Positions 12,494 to 23,645 of a DNA stretch of 64,000 nucleotides are shown here, in pieces. The translations under genes were made by a program, and so were the position numbers. The stretch is from Diphasiastrum complanatum (Eukaryota > Streptophyta > Lycopodiopsida > Lycopodiales > Lycopodiaceae). Location: positions 12,819,318 to 12,883,317 of the forward strand of contig CM055095.1 in the NCBI GenBank assembly GCA_029204225.1, written 5' to 3'. Numbering within the stretch: the stretch's first letter is position 1; each line of letters begins with the position of its first letter. Under the pieces are notes generated by a model, which saw nothing but the letters and a program-made list of their open reading frames with translations, searched no databases and had not been told where the DNA came from.

Positions 12494-12810
12494 TTCATCG
12501 CTGGTCATTAAGAAGCTTTTGTCTCAACCCAATATGTGATGCATACCTATCATTATCATGCTTAAAAAGTATGTGGAAAGAAGCATTGGTTCATCGTTGG
12601 TCCATCGTTGGACAACATACCATATATATCCATTTTTTGAGTACATAACTCAAGAAAATCCATTGCAGGTCCATCGCTGGACAATAACTCATATATCGTC
12701 AAACTACAATGTTGAGCATGCTTCATTGTTGGGGGACAGCGGATAGTATTTATGAAAAAATGCCATACAAAAATATGTATGAACCCTCGCTGATCCATCG
12801 CTGAACAGCG
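12494..12810. repeat. Dispersed short motif TCCATCG(C/T)TGG, several copies
   Basis: A word close to TCCATCGYTGG occurs at about 12497, 12590, 12601, 12670 and 12797, with a further weaker copy near 12722, and once at 2633. Two copies are back to back (12590-12612). Spacing is irregular. No function is known to me. Confidence 0.6.
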
Positions 12811-13199
12811 GATCCATACCGTCACGTTTATCACTCAGAAAGCTGGATACCATTTGTATGTAGCAAAGAGATGAAAGCAATGATGTGAAATGAGCAGAAC
12901 CACATACCATAAAGTAGAAGCAGATGATTTCAAGCTAGGTACGGTGCGATTTCTATCATGAGCATATCTCCCAACCTTCTCCCCACCGTATAGTAGAGAA
13001 AACTCATTTGAGAACAGGTTATATATACTGGTCCCGTAGGAAGTATCGTGGAAGCTCCCTTTCAGCCAAAATTGGTGGGAAATTACTTATTCAAAAGTAT
13101 CATCCATGGTTGGGTTGGCAACAAAGGCTAGGACCATCAAATTACATATGTTTGTTCATGACCTGACTAGGGGTAGTGACTTATGATAAAGAAGAGTCC

Positions 13200-13333
<134 letters not shown>

Positions 13334-13361
13334 CCACCAACCATACCCACAGTTAGTGAAT

Positions 13362-13393
13362 CCCTAAGGGGGGAGCTAGCTCCCCCCTAAGGG
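13362..13393. repeat. Near-perfect 32 bp palindrome
   Basis: CCCTAAGGGGGGAGCT is followed at once by AGCTCCCCCCTAAGGG, its reverse complement except at one position. It could extrude or fold as a 16 bp stem. It lies 30 bp after the (GA)65 tract. It may be a terminal or inner part of a small inverted-repeat element, but no target duplication was seen. Confidence 0.75.
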
Positions 13394-13399
13394 AAAGCT

Positions 13400-14490
13400 A
13401 ATTGCCCACCATAAGAGTGTCAATCTCCATAGACAAGTCAAATAATAGTCCAAGAAAAGTTTCGCGTGCCAACAATTTGCTTATAATCAAATATAATTTG
13501 TTTCTCAAACCTCCAAGATTCTCAATTATCTCTCGGAACTCTCTCCATTATGAACATTCTCAACCTTTCACCCCCCACCTCTCCCTCCATTCTTGACACC
13601 ACCTTGCAGTTCCTCGTGCCCCCCATCATTCCCTCCTTTGAACAACCCAGCCCTCCTCCTCTGTTGTTTGCTAAAATCCCTCGGTTTATAACTCACTATT
13701 GAGGGTGAATTCTCTCGCTGATCACAAACACGTGCTTAGAACCTGAACCTGCCAATTAAGCAACTTAACACTTTTACTCAATCAAAAACACTACTGCTCA
13801 TTACAAATATCTTTTCATTAATATTTCCACAATGAGTGGAATATGGCAAGCAGAAATAAACTAATTCTAAGCATTCAACATTGCAACTATGGCGTATCAT
13901 TTCAATTAACTCAAGTAAGATCTAGTCACTTATCGTCCTTCTTACGAGATACTATTCACAGACTTCAGATCTACACTCTCTCTCTTCTCAGTAAACAAAC
14001 TCTTGCTCACATTCACAATTCACGTCGATTATCATCAAATTGCTACAAGTACTCAACACATGATTATATGCAACAAAAATAGTACACAAAATTGATAAGA
14101 AGTACTCCAAGGATTCTTATTCCAATGACAATAGCTTCTTACAAAACTCTATGCACCAGATGTGCGCTCACTCATCAACTCCGCTCGTCACTAATCTCAC
14201 CAACATATCGAATCGACTATCCTTATTTGGATTGCCCGATCCAGATCCACTGTTTGATCTCTAGACTACTTGATCTCTAAACATTCACACTCTGCTCATC
14301 ATCAACTCTGCTCAAAAACCCATCGACTCATCGACTCTCACTCTACTCGGTCTCCACTCGTCCTCTCTCTTTTCTATCTCTTCTCTTTTTTACCTGCCAT
14401 TGAGTTTCCTGGATCTCTTTCTACAACCAAATATCGTTGAGCTTCCCACTACCAGGTTACATTCAACTAACTCTTATGTAACTAACTAGT
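13400..14490. other. Pyrimidine-rich noncoding stretch
   Basis: C/T-rich DNA with many ACTC and TCTC words and short open frames without family features. Possibly LTR or leader sequence of the gag-like pseudogene that follows. No boundaries were found. Confidence 0.35.
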
Positions 14491-14499
14491 CTTCCCTCA

Positions 14500-15920
14500 A
14501 CTCATGGTCTTACATATCAAGATGTCATGGTTGGGTTCATAACTACCAACATCTGCACACCTATGTCCTTCCATCCATCTCCCCCACTGATTCATCCCTC
14601 CAGAATGTCGAGTCCGATAAACCATTGGATGATGACGCATTCCAACAAACGGAGTACATAGCCTCACCTCTATGTGTTGACCCAACCGCACTTGAGAGAT
14701 TGGTAGCTCCAAAGATCATGATTGAAGATGACCACGACAATGCAACACTTTGACAGGCCACAACTCAACCAGGCCCCGCCAGTACTTCCGCAACAGCTAT
14801 GCCATAGGACATCACGACGGCCTACCAACACTTGGGCACATTGCTCCAGGGGCTCGTAGCGACCAAATCTACACTGGATGGCTGAGTGGTAGAGCTCGCT
14901 ACTAGTAACAGTAAGTTGCGAGCAGAGCTTGCTCAACTCCAGCAGGACCTGTAGATAGCGCAACGACACGAGCAGACAGAGAATGATGAGGTCCTAAAGC
15001 TACAGAAGCACGAGGTCAACGTTTAAGACTACATTAAGGGCCTCTTCAAGTCTGTGATGGATGCGACCGCACAAGTCCAAGAAGCCTAGCAATCTACACA
15101 TCAAAAGCTTGCCCCGCTCCAAGACCAACTATTAGTGGCTGACACAAAGAATCAACACCTCGAAGCAGAGGTCCAAGCCCTCCAACAAGAGAAAATGGAG
15201 TGGCTCACCCAACCAGTGCCCACAAATAGATCACTCACCTAGCATGAGGTAGACTATCTGATCTAGTAGGTGCAGCTCTTTCGGTAGATACTAGTGGGCT
15301 ACCAAACCGCCTTCAATGGGTATCACCTTGAGGCCCACAATGAGCTCTCTCTCGCCAAGGTAGCCCTCAAGGATTGGCAGCAGCGCATTGTCCAGCAGCC
15401 ACCACTGGCCCCATGTGATAATTCCACTGCCACCGACACTTGAAGTACACAGGTAGATATAGGCCAGGATCAAGGATAAGATGTAGCAGGGCCGACAGAT
15501 CAAAAAATAGTCCAAGGGCTAGGGCTAGGGCTAGGGCAAACTCTAGGGCTAGGGTAGAGTCAAGTGAAATTGAGGGAGGAGCAACAAGCGTCAATCTCCT
15601 AGGGCTCTTGCTCAATATCAACCAATCGAGCGTTCCACAAACCAAAAAGCATGGAGGAGGATATTGATGCATTTCTTGTTCAATTTTCCCATGAATCCTC
15701 ATGCGGTGGATGACAGATCGCATTTATTGCCAAGGAAACCAAAGGGAATGAGATTGTGTGCCTTCCGGCACTAGCACCACAACCTGCTTGGTGGCAATTT
15801 ATCTTCGAGAAAACTCCATCGACCATCAGAGTGTACGTGACCAGTCCGAGGCATTTGCGGATCAATCCCCCTACGTCCCCATTCCACGCAGACATAAATG
15901 GGTGCAGTGTGGGATGACTT
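14500..15920 (+). pseudogene. Gag-like coiled-coil reading frame, decayed by stop codons only
   Basis: One reading frame can be followed for about 470 codons without any frameshift, yet it holds about 15 stops (roughly 9 TAG, 4 TGA, 2 TAA). Every one is one C-to-T change from CAG, CGA or CAA. The peptide is rich in Gln, Glu and Leu with heptad-like stretches, for example LRAELAQLQQDL (about 14910) and HLEAEVQALQQEKMEWL (about 15160), so a long coiled coil is likely. A Gly-Leu repeat (GLGLGLGQTLGLG) follows, then a non-coiled tail with WWQFIFEKTPSTIRVYV. No retroviral knuckle is seen in this frame. I infer a Gag or accessory protein of an LTR element, because a polypurine/LTR-like junction follows at 16441. 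I do not recognise the family. Confidence 0.6.
15515..15556 (+). repeat. AGGGCT hexamer repeat
   Basis: Three and a half AGGGCT units (15515-15536), then two more after a short break. It resembles plant telomere repeat TTTAGGG only in its AGGG core. It lies in frame in the gag-like pseudogene and encodes the Gly-Leu run. Confidence 0.8.
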
Positions 15921-16440
15921 TGGACTAGATAACAATAAAGATGTTCAACTAGTCAAAGATGCATTTTGAACACGGATGGGACACGAACGTTGATGCCAAA
16001 AGGGCTCTAGTTCAATTTTGTAAGCAGTGTAATAAATGCCAAGGTCCCATAGTCCGCATGACCACAAAATTTGCCCTGGACTTGGAGTTTTTTTGCTGTG
16101 AGTCCCCACCAAATGGGACAATTTTTTACCACCCCTATTCTTTGATTCGAATAAAGCTATGGCGTCCGACAAGCTTGAGGACTAGCTACCGGTGACAAGA
16201 CCATATTACCAAGCAGCCATGCTAGGCCCTCCCTGGCCTAATAAACTCCAAACGTGGATCGTCCAATTTTGGTTAGAGGGCGTCCACAAGGTTTTCTTTC
16301 CATCGACCGACGAACACAACTTTGCTCGTGTCACGTTTATGAAATAAGTCACAAGTCTTCTACGACATTTTCGAGAAACACGTGGCCCATACTAGCGCCA
16401 TAGTGCCGAGGGACCGGCGCTACTTCAAGTCGGGGGCACT
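15921..16440 (+). other. Decayed continuation of the gag-like element
   Basis: Short frames with stops follow the coiled-coil pseudogene. One contains FCKQCNKCQGPIV, a Cys pair of zinc-binding type. Another, at about 16230, reads roughly PNKLQTWIVQFWLEGVHKVFF. Likely more of the same retroelement. No domain was identified. Confidence 0.35.
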
Positions 16441-17336
16441 TGTTGGAGGGTTTGCAGATATCGAGACAACCCTAACCATAGTTAATAAGTGAGAGGGATT
16501 TAGCTCCCCGCGTGTGTAAGTCCAACCCGATGATCACATAGTTATTTGATTAGTTAGAAGTTAATAAAATGACTTTAGGCCTTTTTGCAGGACTTTTAAT
16601 GTCGCAAGGCCTAATAGTCAAGTTAGTGAGTAAAAAGGGCTCCCCCCAAAATTCGAATTTCCAGCGTCGGGGACTACTCGCCAAGTAGTCTCCGGTGTCG
16701 GGGAGCCAATGCGTCAGGAGAATTTTTGAGTTTAGGCTGGAAGTAAATATGATTTGCGAATGTTTGGCTAGATCTACTCACGATGTGGTGTAGTATAGAG
16801 AGGATTGTCCACTTTCTAAGTTTCTACCAAGCTTCAAACGGAAATGCGAAAATAGAAAACAATGATGAAAGCACTAAGGCTTACCCAACTAGTGTTCGAA
16901 ATAGAAATGAAACTAACTAAGAAAACTTTACTAAGGCTTACCCAACTAGCAAGGGATTAAGCTAAATCCTAAATTAACACCCAAAGGAATTGAAAAGATG
17001 GATTGCAGCTAAACTAAGCATCAATCGATAGAAAACATGCCACAATAAAAGAACCAATGAAAGGAGGCAAGAGGAGGCCCGAGCACCCAAAGGGATTGAA
17101 AAGATAGATTGTGGTTAAACTAAACATCAATCGATTAAAAACATGCCACAATAAAAGAACCAATGAAAGGAGGCAAGAGGAGGCCCGAGCACCTTCCCTC
17201 AAGCTATGTACCTTTCAATGGGAACACAAGTGAAATAGCAAGATAATTTCAAGAGAGATAGCAATTTAGCATAATCTCAAAAGTGTTATTTACAAGGTCA
17301 ATGCCTCTCTTTTTATGGCAAGGAGGGTCTTCCATA
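16441..17336 (+). repeat. Possible LTR start and degenerate noncoding sequence
   Basis: AAGTCGGGGGCACT followed by TGTTGGAGGGTTTGC resembles a polypurine tract followed by an LTR beginning TGTTGG. The end of the LTR was not identified. The segment includes the tandem duplication at 16978-17193 and repeated CTTACCCAACTAG words (about 16882 and 16938). Confidence 0.4.
16978..17193. repeat. Tandem duplication, 106 bp unit x2
   Basis: Unit 1 is 16978-17083 and unit 2 is 17084-17193. They are about 94% identical and end in the same GAGGAGGCCCGAGCACC. Noncoding. Confidence 0.92.
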
Positions 17337-18010
17337 TGTTGGATTTATCTCCTCTACTCTCCTAAATCCTATTTTAATCTGCCTCCATTCATTTTGCACT
17401 TTTACTCATGTTGTCGCATAGTGTGCATATTTACATGTAAAATAAGATAGACGAAAACCGTGACTGTCTGCATAAATACAAGTAAGGCAAAAAAGATGAC
17501 ACTGCCCTACAAATGCCGAAGGTGCCTTGATGGAAAAGCGAAGGTACTCTGTAAATCAAATTTGTTAGAGTGTCGCATTTTTCGCATCTTCACCAACATT
17601 CATTTCAGCGAAGGCTGATGTCGCAGCCTTCTCACACTCATCCCATGCAATTGTGCAATCAAATTTGACAACGACAACAGCCACCCATGATCTCCTACAG
17701 ACAGCACATCCACTTTGTACTTTCTTCATCTGCACACTTGTAAAATTATGTATATATGCTGGATACCATCTACATATCCAGTGTGTGTGTAAAATATAGC
17801 AAGCATCATAAGATTATCAAAAATAGACTAAGTAGATGCTTTCACGCATCGATTCTGTGTATTGTCAGTAATAGGTTTATTTCTTTCACATATTGGATTA
17901 GCTTTGTAGAGCACACGATTTCGTCCGCCATTGTCTTGTGCTCAACAACATTATTGACCTGTATATTTTGCTATACTTAATCTGATAACAGCTCTGTTTG
18001 TTCTGCGTTC
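17337..18010 (+). repeat. LTR of copia family F (copy 1) with leader
   Basis: It begins TGTTGGATTTATCTCC and is nearly identical over its length to 22269-23008. Near the end is TGATAACAGCTCTG, a plausible degraded primer-binding site, followed by TTCTGCGTTCAG and the Gag start codon. If that site is real, the LTR proper ends near 17985 and the last bases are leader. Confidence 0.75.
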
Positions 18011-18012
18011 AG

Positions 18013-18980
18013 ATGGATTCCCAAAGGAAAGGCAGTCCTATCATGGACAAGCTTGATGGAGCCAATTATCATATGTGAAAATTTAAGATGAAAACAATGC
18101 TAATGGCTAAAGAATTGTATGACGTTGTTACAGGTGCAGAAGAGAAACTCGAAGCTGAGGACACAACAATTGTCAAATGGAAGCTGAAGGATGACAAAGC
18201 GTTCACGCTAATCGTCCTCAACATTTCGGATACCCAGATTGGCCACGTATCCGAAGCCCAGACATACAATGAAGTTTGGGACATCTTGAGCACACTATAA
18301 GAATGCGAGATATAGCTTCCAAGCTATATCTCAGGAAGAAATTTTACACCCTCAACATGGCGAATAGTGATTCCCTACATAATCACATCAACCAATTCAA
18401 GAACCTGCTGAAGTAAATGGCCGCATTCGGATCTGTCATAGACGATCAAGATGCAATGATGCAACTACTTACAAGCTTGCCAAGCTCATACGACAGTTGG
18501 GTGATGATCATCACGACACATCCAAAACTGACTCTTTCGAGAGTCATTACTATGTTGTTTCAAGAAGACACGCAGAGGAATGAAGCCTCAAGTTCCTCAG
18601 CTGATTCTCACGCTTGGTACACGAACAAGACCACGACTAAGCAGAAGAAGAAGAAAGACCTGAAGCATTCAAAGCCAGACCAGAAACCAGCACAGCAAAA
18701 AGAACAGTCGAATTCATAGACGAATAAGAAGTTGTTCTACAGATATTGCAAGCAAAACAACCATGAAATTCAAGACTGCCGGATATCGCAAGCAAAGAAC
18801 AACAACAAGGGGCAATCGAATCAAGTGGAAAATGCAGCTACATAAGTCCACAACCTATTCAAGAAGCGGATCATGATGCCTTCATGGCCAGCCATCAAGG
18901 AGCATACAACGATAGTTCTTGGTTTCTGGATTCCGGTGCCACTCAGCATATGACCAGTCTCATTGGTTGTTTTGAGTCCT
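18013..18980 (+). pseudogene. Copia family F Gag and protease start (plus-strand part)
   Basis: Starts MDSQRKGSPIMDKLDG and continues with typical copia Gag motifs: LNISDTQIGHVSEAQ, LRKKFYTLNMANSDSLHNHINQF, LLTSLPSSYDSWVMII and LTLSRVITMLFQED. A zinc knuckle (YCKQNNHEIQDC) lies near 18740, its first Cys replaced by Tyr (FYRYCK). The protease begins at about 18905 with FLDSGATQHMT, which contains the catalytic D-S-G, and stops abruptly at LIGCFES (18979). Several stops interrupt the frame. Directly beyond, the sequence switches to the minus-strand copy of the same family, so this is a truncated, rearranged element. Confidence 0.85.
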
Positions 18981-18984
18981 AATC

Positions 18985-21900
18985 ATGTGGAATTACGATT
19001 GTCTATATCTCCTCCCCAACTTGCATCAAAATATTCACTGAGCTTCATTGCTGACTTCTCCATAGCAGATGCACTGGTCCATGGTAGCTCAAATATAGCT
19101 CATGACTCTTATGAGAACCTTCCAATGGGTAATGCCAAGATTAGCCATATATTGGCTGAGTTAGCTTATTGCAAGATAGATGTCTGGTCTTGTACAGACC
19201 ATTGCGTACATGAGAGATTCAAGTATTGATCGATAAGGATACTCTCTCATCTGCTCCTCTTCCTTCTTGGTCTGGGGAAATTGGTCCTTTGACAAATACA
19301 TGCCTGGATCCATCGGTGAGAGAGCTTACTTACAATTCATTAGATTGTATTTGTTAAGAACATTGTGAAGATACTTTGTTGAGTGATATAGATCAGTTGT
19401 CTTGCTCAGTCTATGTGGATCTGAATGCCTAGACAGAAGTGAGCTTCACCCAGATCAGTCATGTCGAACTCTGAACAACATCTGCTTAGAATCCTTGACC
19501 AAATTGGTATTGTTGCTGAAAAACAACGTATCATCCACGTATAAGGTGATGATAATAAATGATTGATGCACCAACTTGGAATAGACGTAGCAATCAGCAG
19601 TGCTTGGTTAAAATCCTTGTTCGATGAGAAATGTGTTGATCCTTTGAATCCAAGCTCTGGCAGACTGTTTCAAGCCGTAAAGTGCAGAGTTTACAGACAT
19701 GATTCTTCATACCTTCCATAACATATCCTTCGGGCTGGATCATGTAGATGTCTTCTTGTATAACTCCATTCAGATAAGTTGTTTGCACATCAAGTAAATG
19801 CACTTCGAGTCGGCAGCTGCAACATATGATAGGAGGGCTCGGATCGACGAATGCTTGACTACTGGACTGAAAGTCTCACTATAGTCGATGTTGGGGACCT
19901 GAGTGAATCCTAGTGCTACCAGTCTTGCCTTCATTCGATCAATTGCTCCATTGACATTGTACTTGATCTTGAAAATCCATTTGCAATCATTGATATTGCA
20001 GCCAATAGGAGCTTCGACTAGTGACCATGTTTGGTTCTTGATCAGAGAGGAATACTCTCTATCCATAGGTTCTCTCCACAGATCAGAGTTTGATTGGTTG
20101 AGTGCCTCTTCAACTGTCGTCGGTTCTTGTATCACAAAACATGCAGACTCAAGAGTATACCTTGTGGGCTGTGTGCGCACTCGGCTTGATTTTCTGGGTG
20201 GAATCGACTGATGAACCACTCTTGGGACTTGTTGCTGGGTAGCAGCAACATCTTCGTCTGATTCGCTGTCAAGTAGTGGGTTGACAATGGACACGCCTGA
20301 GCCAGAAGCTCAAGAGACATGCAGACTCAGGAGTATACCTTGTGGGCTGTGTGCGCACTCGGCTTGATCTTCTGAAAAGATTCGACTGATAAACCGCTCC
20401 TGGGATCTGTTGTTGGGTAGCAGCAACATCTTTGTCCAATTCGATGTCTCGAAGTGGGTCAACAATAGACACGCTTGAGCCAAAAACTCGGACTGTCGTG
20501 TCAATGGCAGGTGGAGTTCTTCTCGAGCAATGTCCTTGAATTTGAGGTCGACAAACTGATCCTCAATAAAGACTGTATCTCGGCTATACAAGATTTGTTG
20601 GGTATCAGGATCATATAGCTTATAAGTACTGTCAGATGAAGTATATCCAATCAGGATGGTCTTTAGGCCTTGGAAGTCCAATTTCTTCCTCGTGTCTTTT
20701 GGGATCTGCGCGTAAGCAATGCACCCAAACACTCTTAGAAGGCTTAGAGCCTGTCCACACCTCGTGGGGTGTCTTGCTTGAGAGGGCCTTGGTCGAACAT
20801 CTGTTCTAGACGTAAGCTGCAGTAGAGACAGCTTCAGCCCAGAATCTCTTGGGCAACGATGCATGCAATAGCATACATTTGGCAGATTCAACCAGAGTAC
20901 GGTTCTTCCTCTCGGCTAAGCCATTAGATTGAGGACTGTAAGGAGTGATGAATTGCTGCTCAATGCCTTGGCTTTGGTAGTACTCCTTAAACTCAATAGA
21001 GATATATTCTCCACCATTGTCTGACCTGAGGGCCTTGATCATCCTTCTAGTCTCCTTCTTTGCATGCTCCTTGAAGATTCTAAAGCAGTTGAAGGCTTTC
21101 GATTTCTTCTTTACGAAATACACCATAGTCCTTCTAGAAATTCATCAATAAAGGTTATAAAATACTTGGCATCCTTCAGCAAAGGATTTTTCATCGGGCC
21201 ACAAATATTTGAATGTACAACATCTAGCAATCCTCTAGCAACATGCTGATGGCTTGACTTGAATGGTTTCCTAGTGTTTACCAACTAGACAGTCTTGACA
21301 GACAGGTAATCGAGATCAAGAACAATAGATTGTCTAGACATTCGTTGTACAACAACATAATTTAAATGACCAAGTCTATAATGCCAAAGTAAACCTTTAT
21401 TTGAATGAATTAAAATATTGAGAGCCTGACTAGAGGCAGAAAAGCAATAACTCAATTTGTACAAGTATCCATGCCTCTTTCCGAGTGATCACATTCAAAT
21501 TCTACTCTGTGTCCTAGATTTGTGATTTTGCTTACAAAGAGCAAATTCGTAGATAAATTTGGTACATAAAGGACTTTAGAGAGGAGTTTAGACTGATCAT
21601 TAGCAAAGCTTAATCTTACAGTGTCTTCACCTTTAATAGCATGTGTGCTATTGTCAGCAAGGTGGACATATTTCTTTGTACTATAAGGTGTATAGGACTC
21701 GAAACAGCCAATGAGACTAGTCATATGCTGAGTGGCTCCGGAATCTAGAAACCAAGAACTGTCGCCAGATGCTCCTTGATGGTTGGTCATGAAGGCATCG
21801 TAATCCACTTCTTAGGTTGTGGAGCTTCTACAGCTGCATTTGCCACTTCATTCGACTGGCCCTTGTTGTTGTTCTTCGCTTGAAGTATTCGACAATCTTG

Positions 21901-22255
21901 TATTTTGTGGTTGTTTCATTTGCAGTATCTGCAGAACAGCTTCTTCTTTGTCTGCGGATTTGACTGTTCCTTGTGCTGAGCTGGTTTCTAGTATGGCTTT
22001 GATTACTTCGGGCCTTTCTTTTTCTTCTACTTTGTCGTGCTCTTGTTGGTGTACAAGGCCTGAGAATCAGCTGAGGAACTTGAGGCTTCGTTCCTCCACA
22101 TGTCTTCTTGCAACAACATAGTAATGACTCTCAAAAGAGTCAATTCTGGATGAGTCATGATGATCATCACCCAGCTGTCATAAGAGCTTGGCAAGCTTGT
22201 AAGCAGTTGCATCACTGCGTCTTGATCAATGAAGATCAAGGCATTCATGGATCAA
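18985..22255 (-). mobile_element. Copia family F Gag-Pol (minus-strand part): PR, INT, RT, RNase H start
   Basis: Read leftward on the minus strand: Gag from its middle (LLTSLPSSYDSWVMII, 22220) with an intact knuckle start (FCRYCK), protease (FLDSGATQHMT, about 21750), VPNLSTNLLFVSKI, integrase with LRSDNGGEY and SPQSNGLAERKNRTL (catalytic Asp and Glu kept, 21050-20890), then the hinge with VFGCIAYAQIPKDTRKKLDF and LIGYTSSDSTYKLYD. RT follows with YSSLIKNQTWSLVEAP, VQTTYLNGVIQEDIYM and LYVDDTLFF (YVDD site, near 19540). The RT/RNase H connection has LMYAMVCTRPD (about 19200) and ends at GGDIDNRNST (18990). Frameshifts and stops are present. No LTR on this strand borders it at either end. Confidence 0.85.
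20140..20490 (-). repeat. Tandem duplication in the INT-RT hinge, 178 bp x2
   Basis: Unit 1 is 20140-20317 and unit 2 is 20318 to about 20490. Both encode the ...PPRKSSRVRTQPTRYT-type hinge. The 178 bp unit is not a multiple of three, so the duplication itself breaks the frame. Confidence 0.9.
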
Positions 22256-22268
22256 GATTAAGCGGGCG

Positions 22269-23129
22269 TGTTGGATTTATCTCCTCTACTCTCCTAAATT
22301 CTATTTTAATCCGCCTCCATTCATGCTGCACTTTTACTCATGTTGTCGCACAGTCTGCATATTTACATGTAAAATAAGACAAGCGAAAAACGCGACTATC
22401 TGCATAAATACAAGTAAATTTTCATAGGCGAAAAAGATGACATTGTATTTTTGCACGTGATTTGTGACAGGCGAAAAAGATGACACTGCCTACAAATGCC
22501 AAAGGTGCCTTAATGGAAAAACGAAGGTACTCTGTAAATCTAATTTTAAGGCATTTGTCAAAGTGTCACATTTTTCACATCTTCACCAATGTTCATTTCA
22601 ACGAAGGCTGATATCGCGGCCTTCTCACGCTCATCCCATGCAATTGTGCAATCAAATTTGACAACGACAGCAACCACCCACGATCTCCTACATACAACAC
22701 ATCCACTTTGTACTTTCTTCATCTTCACACTTGTAAAATTATGTATATATGTTGGATACCATCTGCGTATCCAGTGTGTGTGTAAAATATAGCAAGTATC
22801 AGAAGCTTATCAGAGATAGACTAAGTAGATGCTTTCGTGTATCGATTCTTTGTATTGTCAGTAATAGGTTTATTGCTTTCACAGATTGGATTAGCTTTGT
22901 AGAGCACGCGGTTTCGTCTGCTATTGTCTTGTGCTCAACAACATTATTGACTTGTATATTTTGCTATACTTAATCTGATAACAGCTTTGTTTGTTTTGTG
23001 TTCAGATTTGTGTCAATATTGCTATGTTTTTCTACATTCTGTCTGAGACTCTTATTGCTTAATCTGGTAGTCTGTTCTTAGCGAATTATTATTAGTCTAG
23101 CTATTCACGACTGATTATCAGTCGAGCTC
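22269..23129 (+). repeat. LTR of copia family F (copy 2) and following leader-like sequence
   Basis: Starts TGTTGGATTTATCTCC. It is homologous to 17337-18010 but carries an extra block around 22420-22465 (repeated GGCGAAAAAGATGACA). Homology to copy 1 stops at about 23008. The rest (to 23129) is unlike copy 1 and ends where the chromovirus LTR starts. Same orientation as copy 1, opposite to the Pol between them. Confidence 0.75.
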
Positions 23130-23617
23130 TGTAAGAACCACCAAGTGAAGATCTACAGGATTCCAATCACATGCAAACCAAAAGGACACCTGTGGAGCAT
23201 GAACCACCCAACCAATATGGACAGGCTAGTCAATACCCTAACCAATCCACCCCCAAGCCACAGTGAAGAACACAAGAGAGGAGAGGAAGAACTGGCTCAA
23301 GAATCACAATTCACAATAGGAGGATGGGCGAGTTTCCACTAGACCTATTCTTCTCAAGAGAGAGAGAATATTCCCTTTAGGATCTCCATGCAACCTAAAT
23401 TGAGCTATTGATCTCCTATTCTTGCATTAAAGTAGTCTTTACCATGCATGTGCTCCTATGTCCAATTATAGGTCTGGGCCCTCATATGATTATTAATTAT
23501 TTAATATGACCACGTCTGGAATGACGTAGCACAACTAATAACCACATACAACTGGAGTGACTGGCTATCCACGTCAGGAATAATTCCGATTCCCTTGTAC
23601 AGGACATGGACATAACA
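23130..23617 (-). repeat. 3' LTR of a Ty3-gypsy chromovirus
   Basis: On the minus strand it begins TGTTATGTCCATG directly after the purine run AAGGGGAAAAGAA (polypurine tract, 23630-23618) and ends ...TTCTTACA, about 488 bp with TG...CA ends. No matching 5' LTR was found in the window. Confidence 0.8.
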
Positions 23618-23645
23618 TTCTTTTCCCCTTAAACCATTTCTATCT

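Noticed and set aside
15515-15556. Interstitial telomere repeat
   Set aside because: The unit is AGGGCT, not TTTAGGG, it is very short, and it lies in frame in a coding relic.
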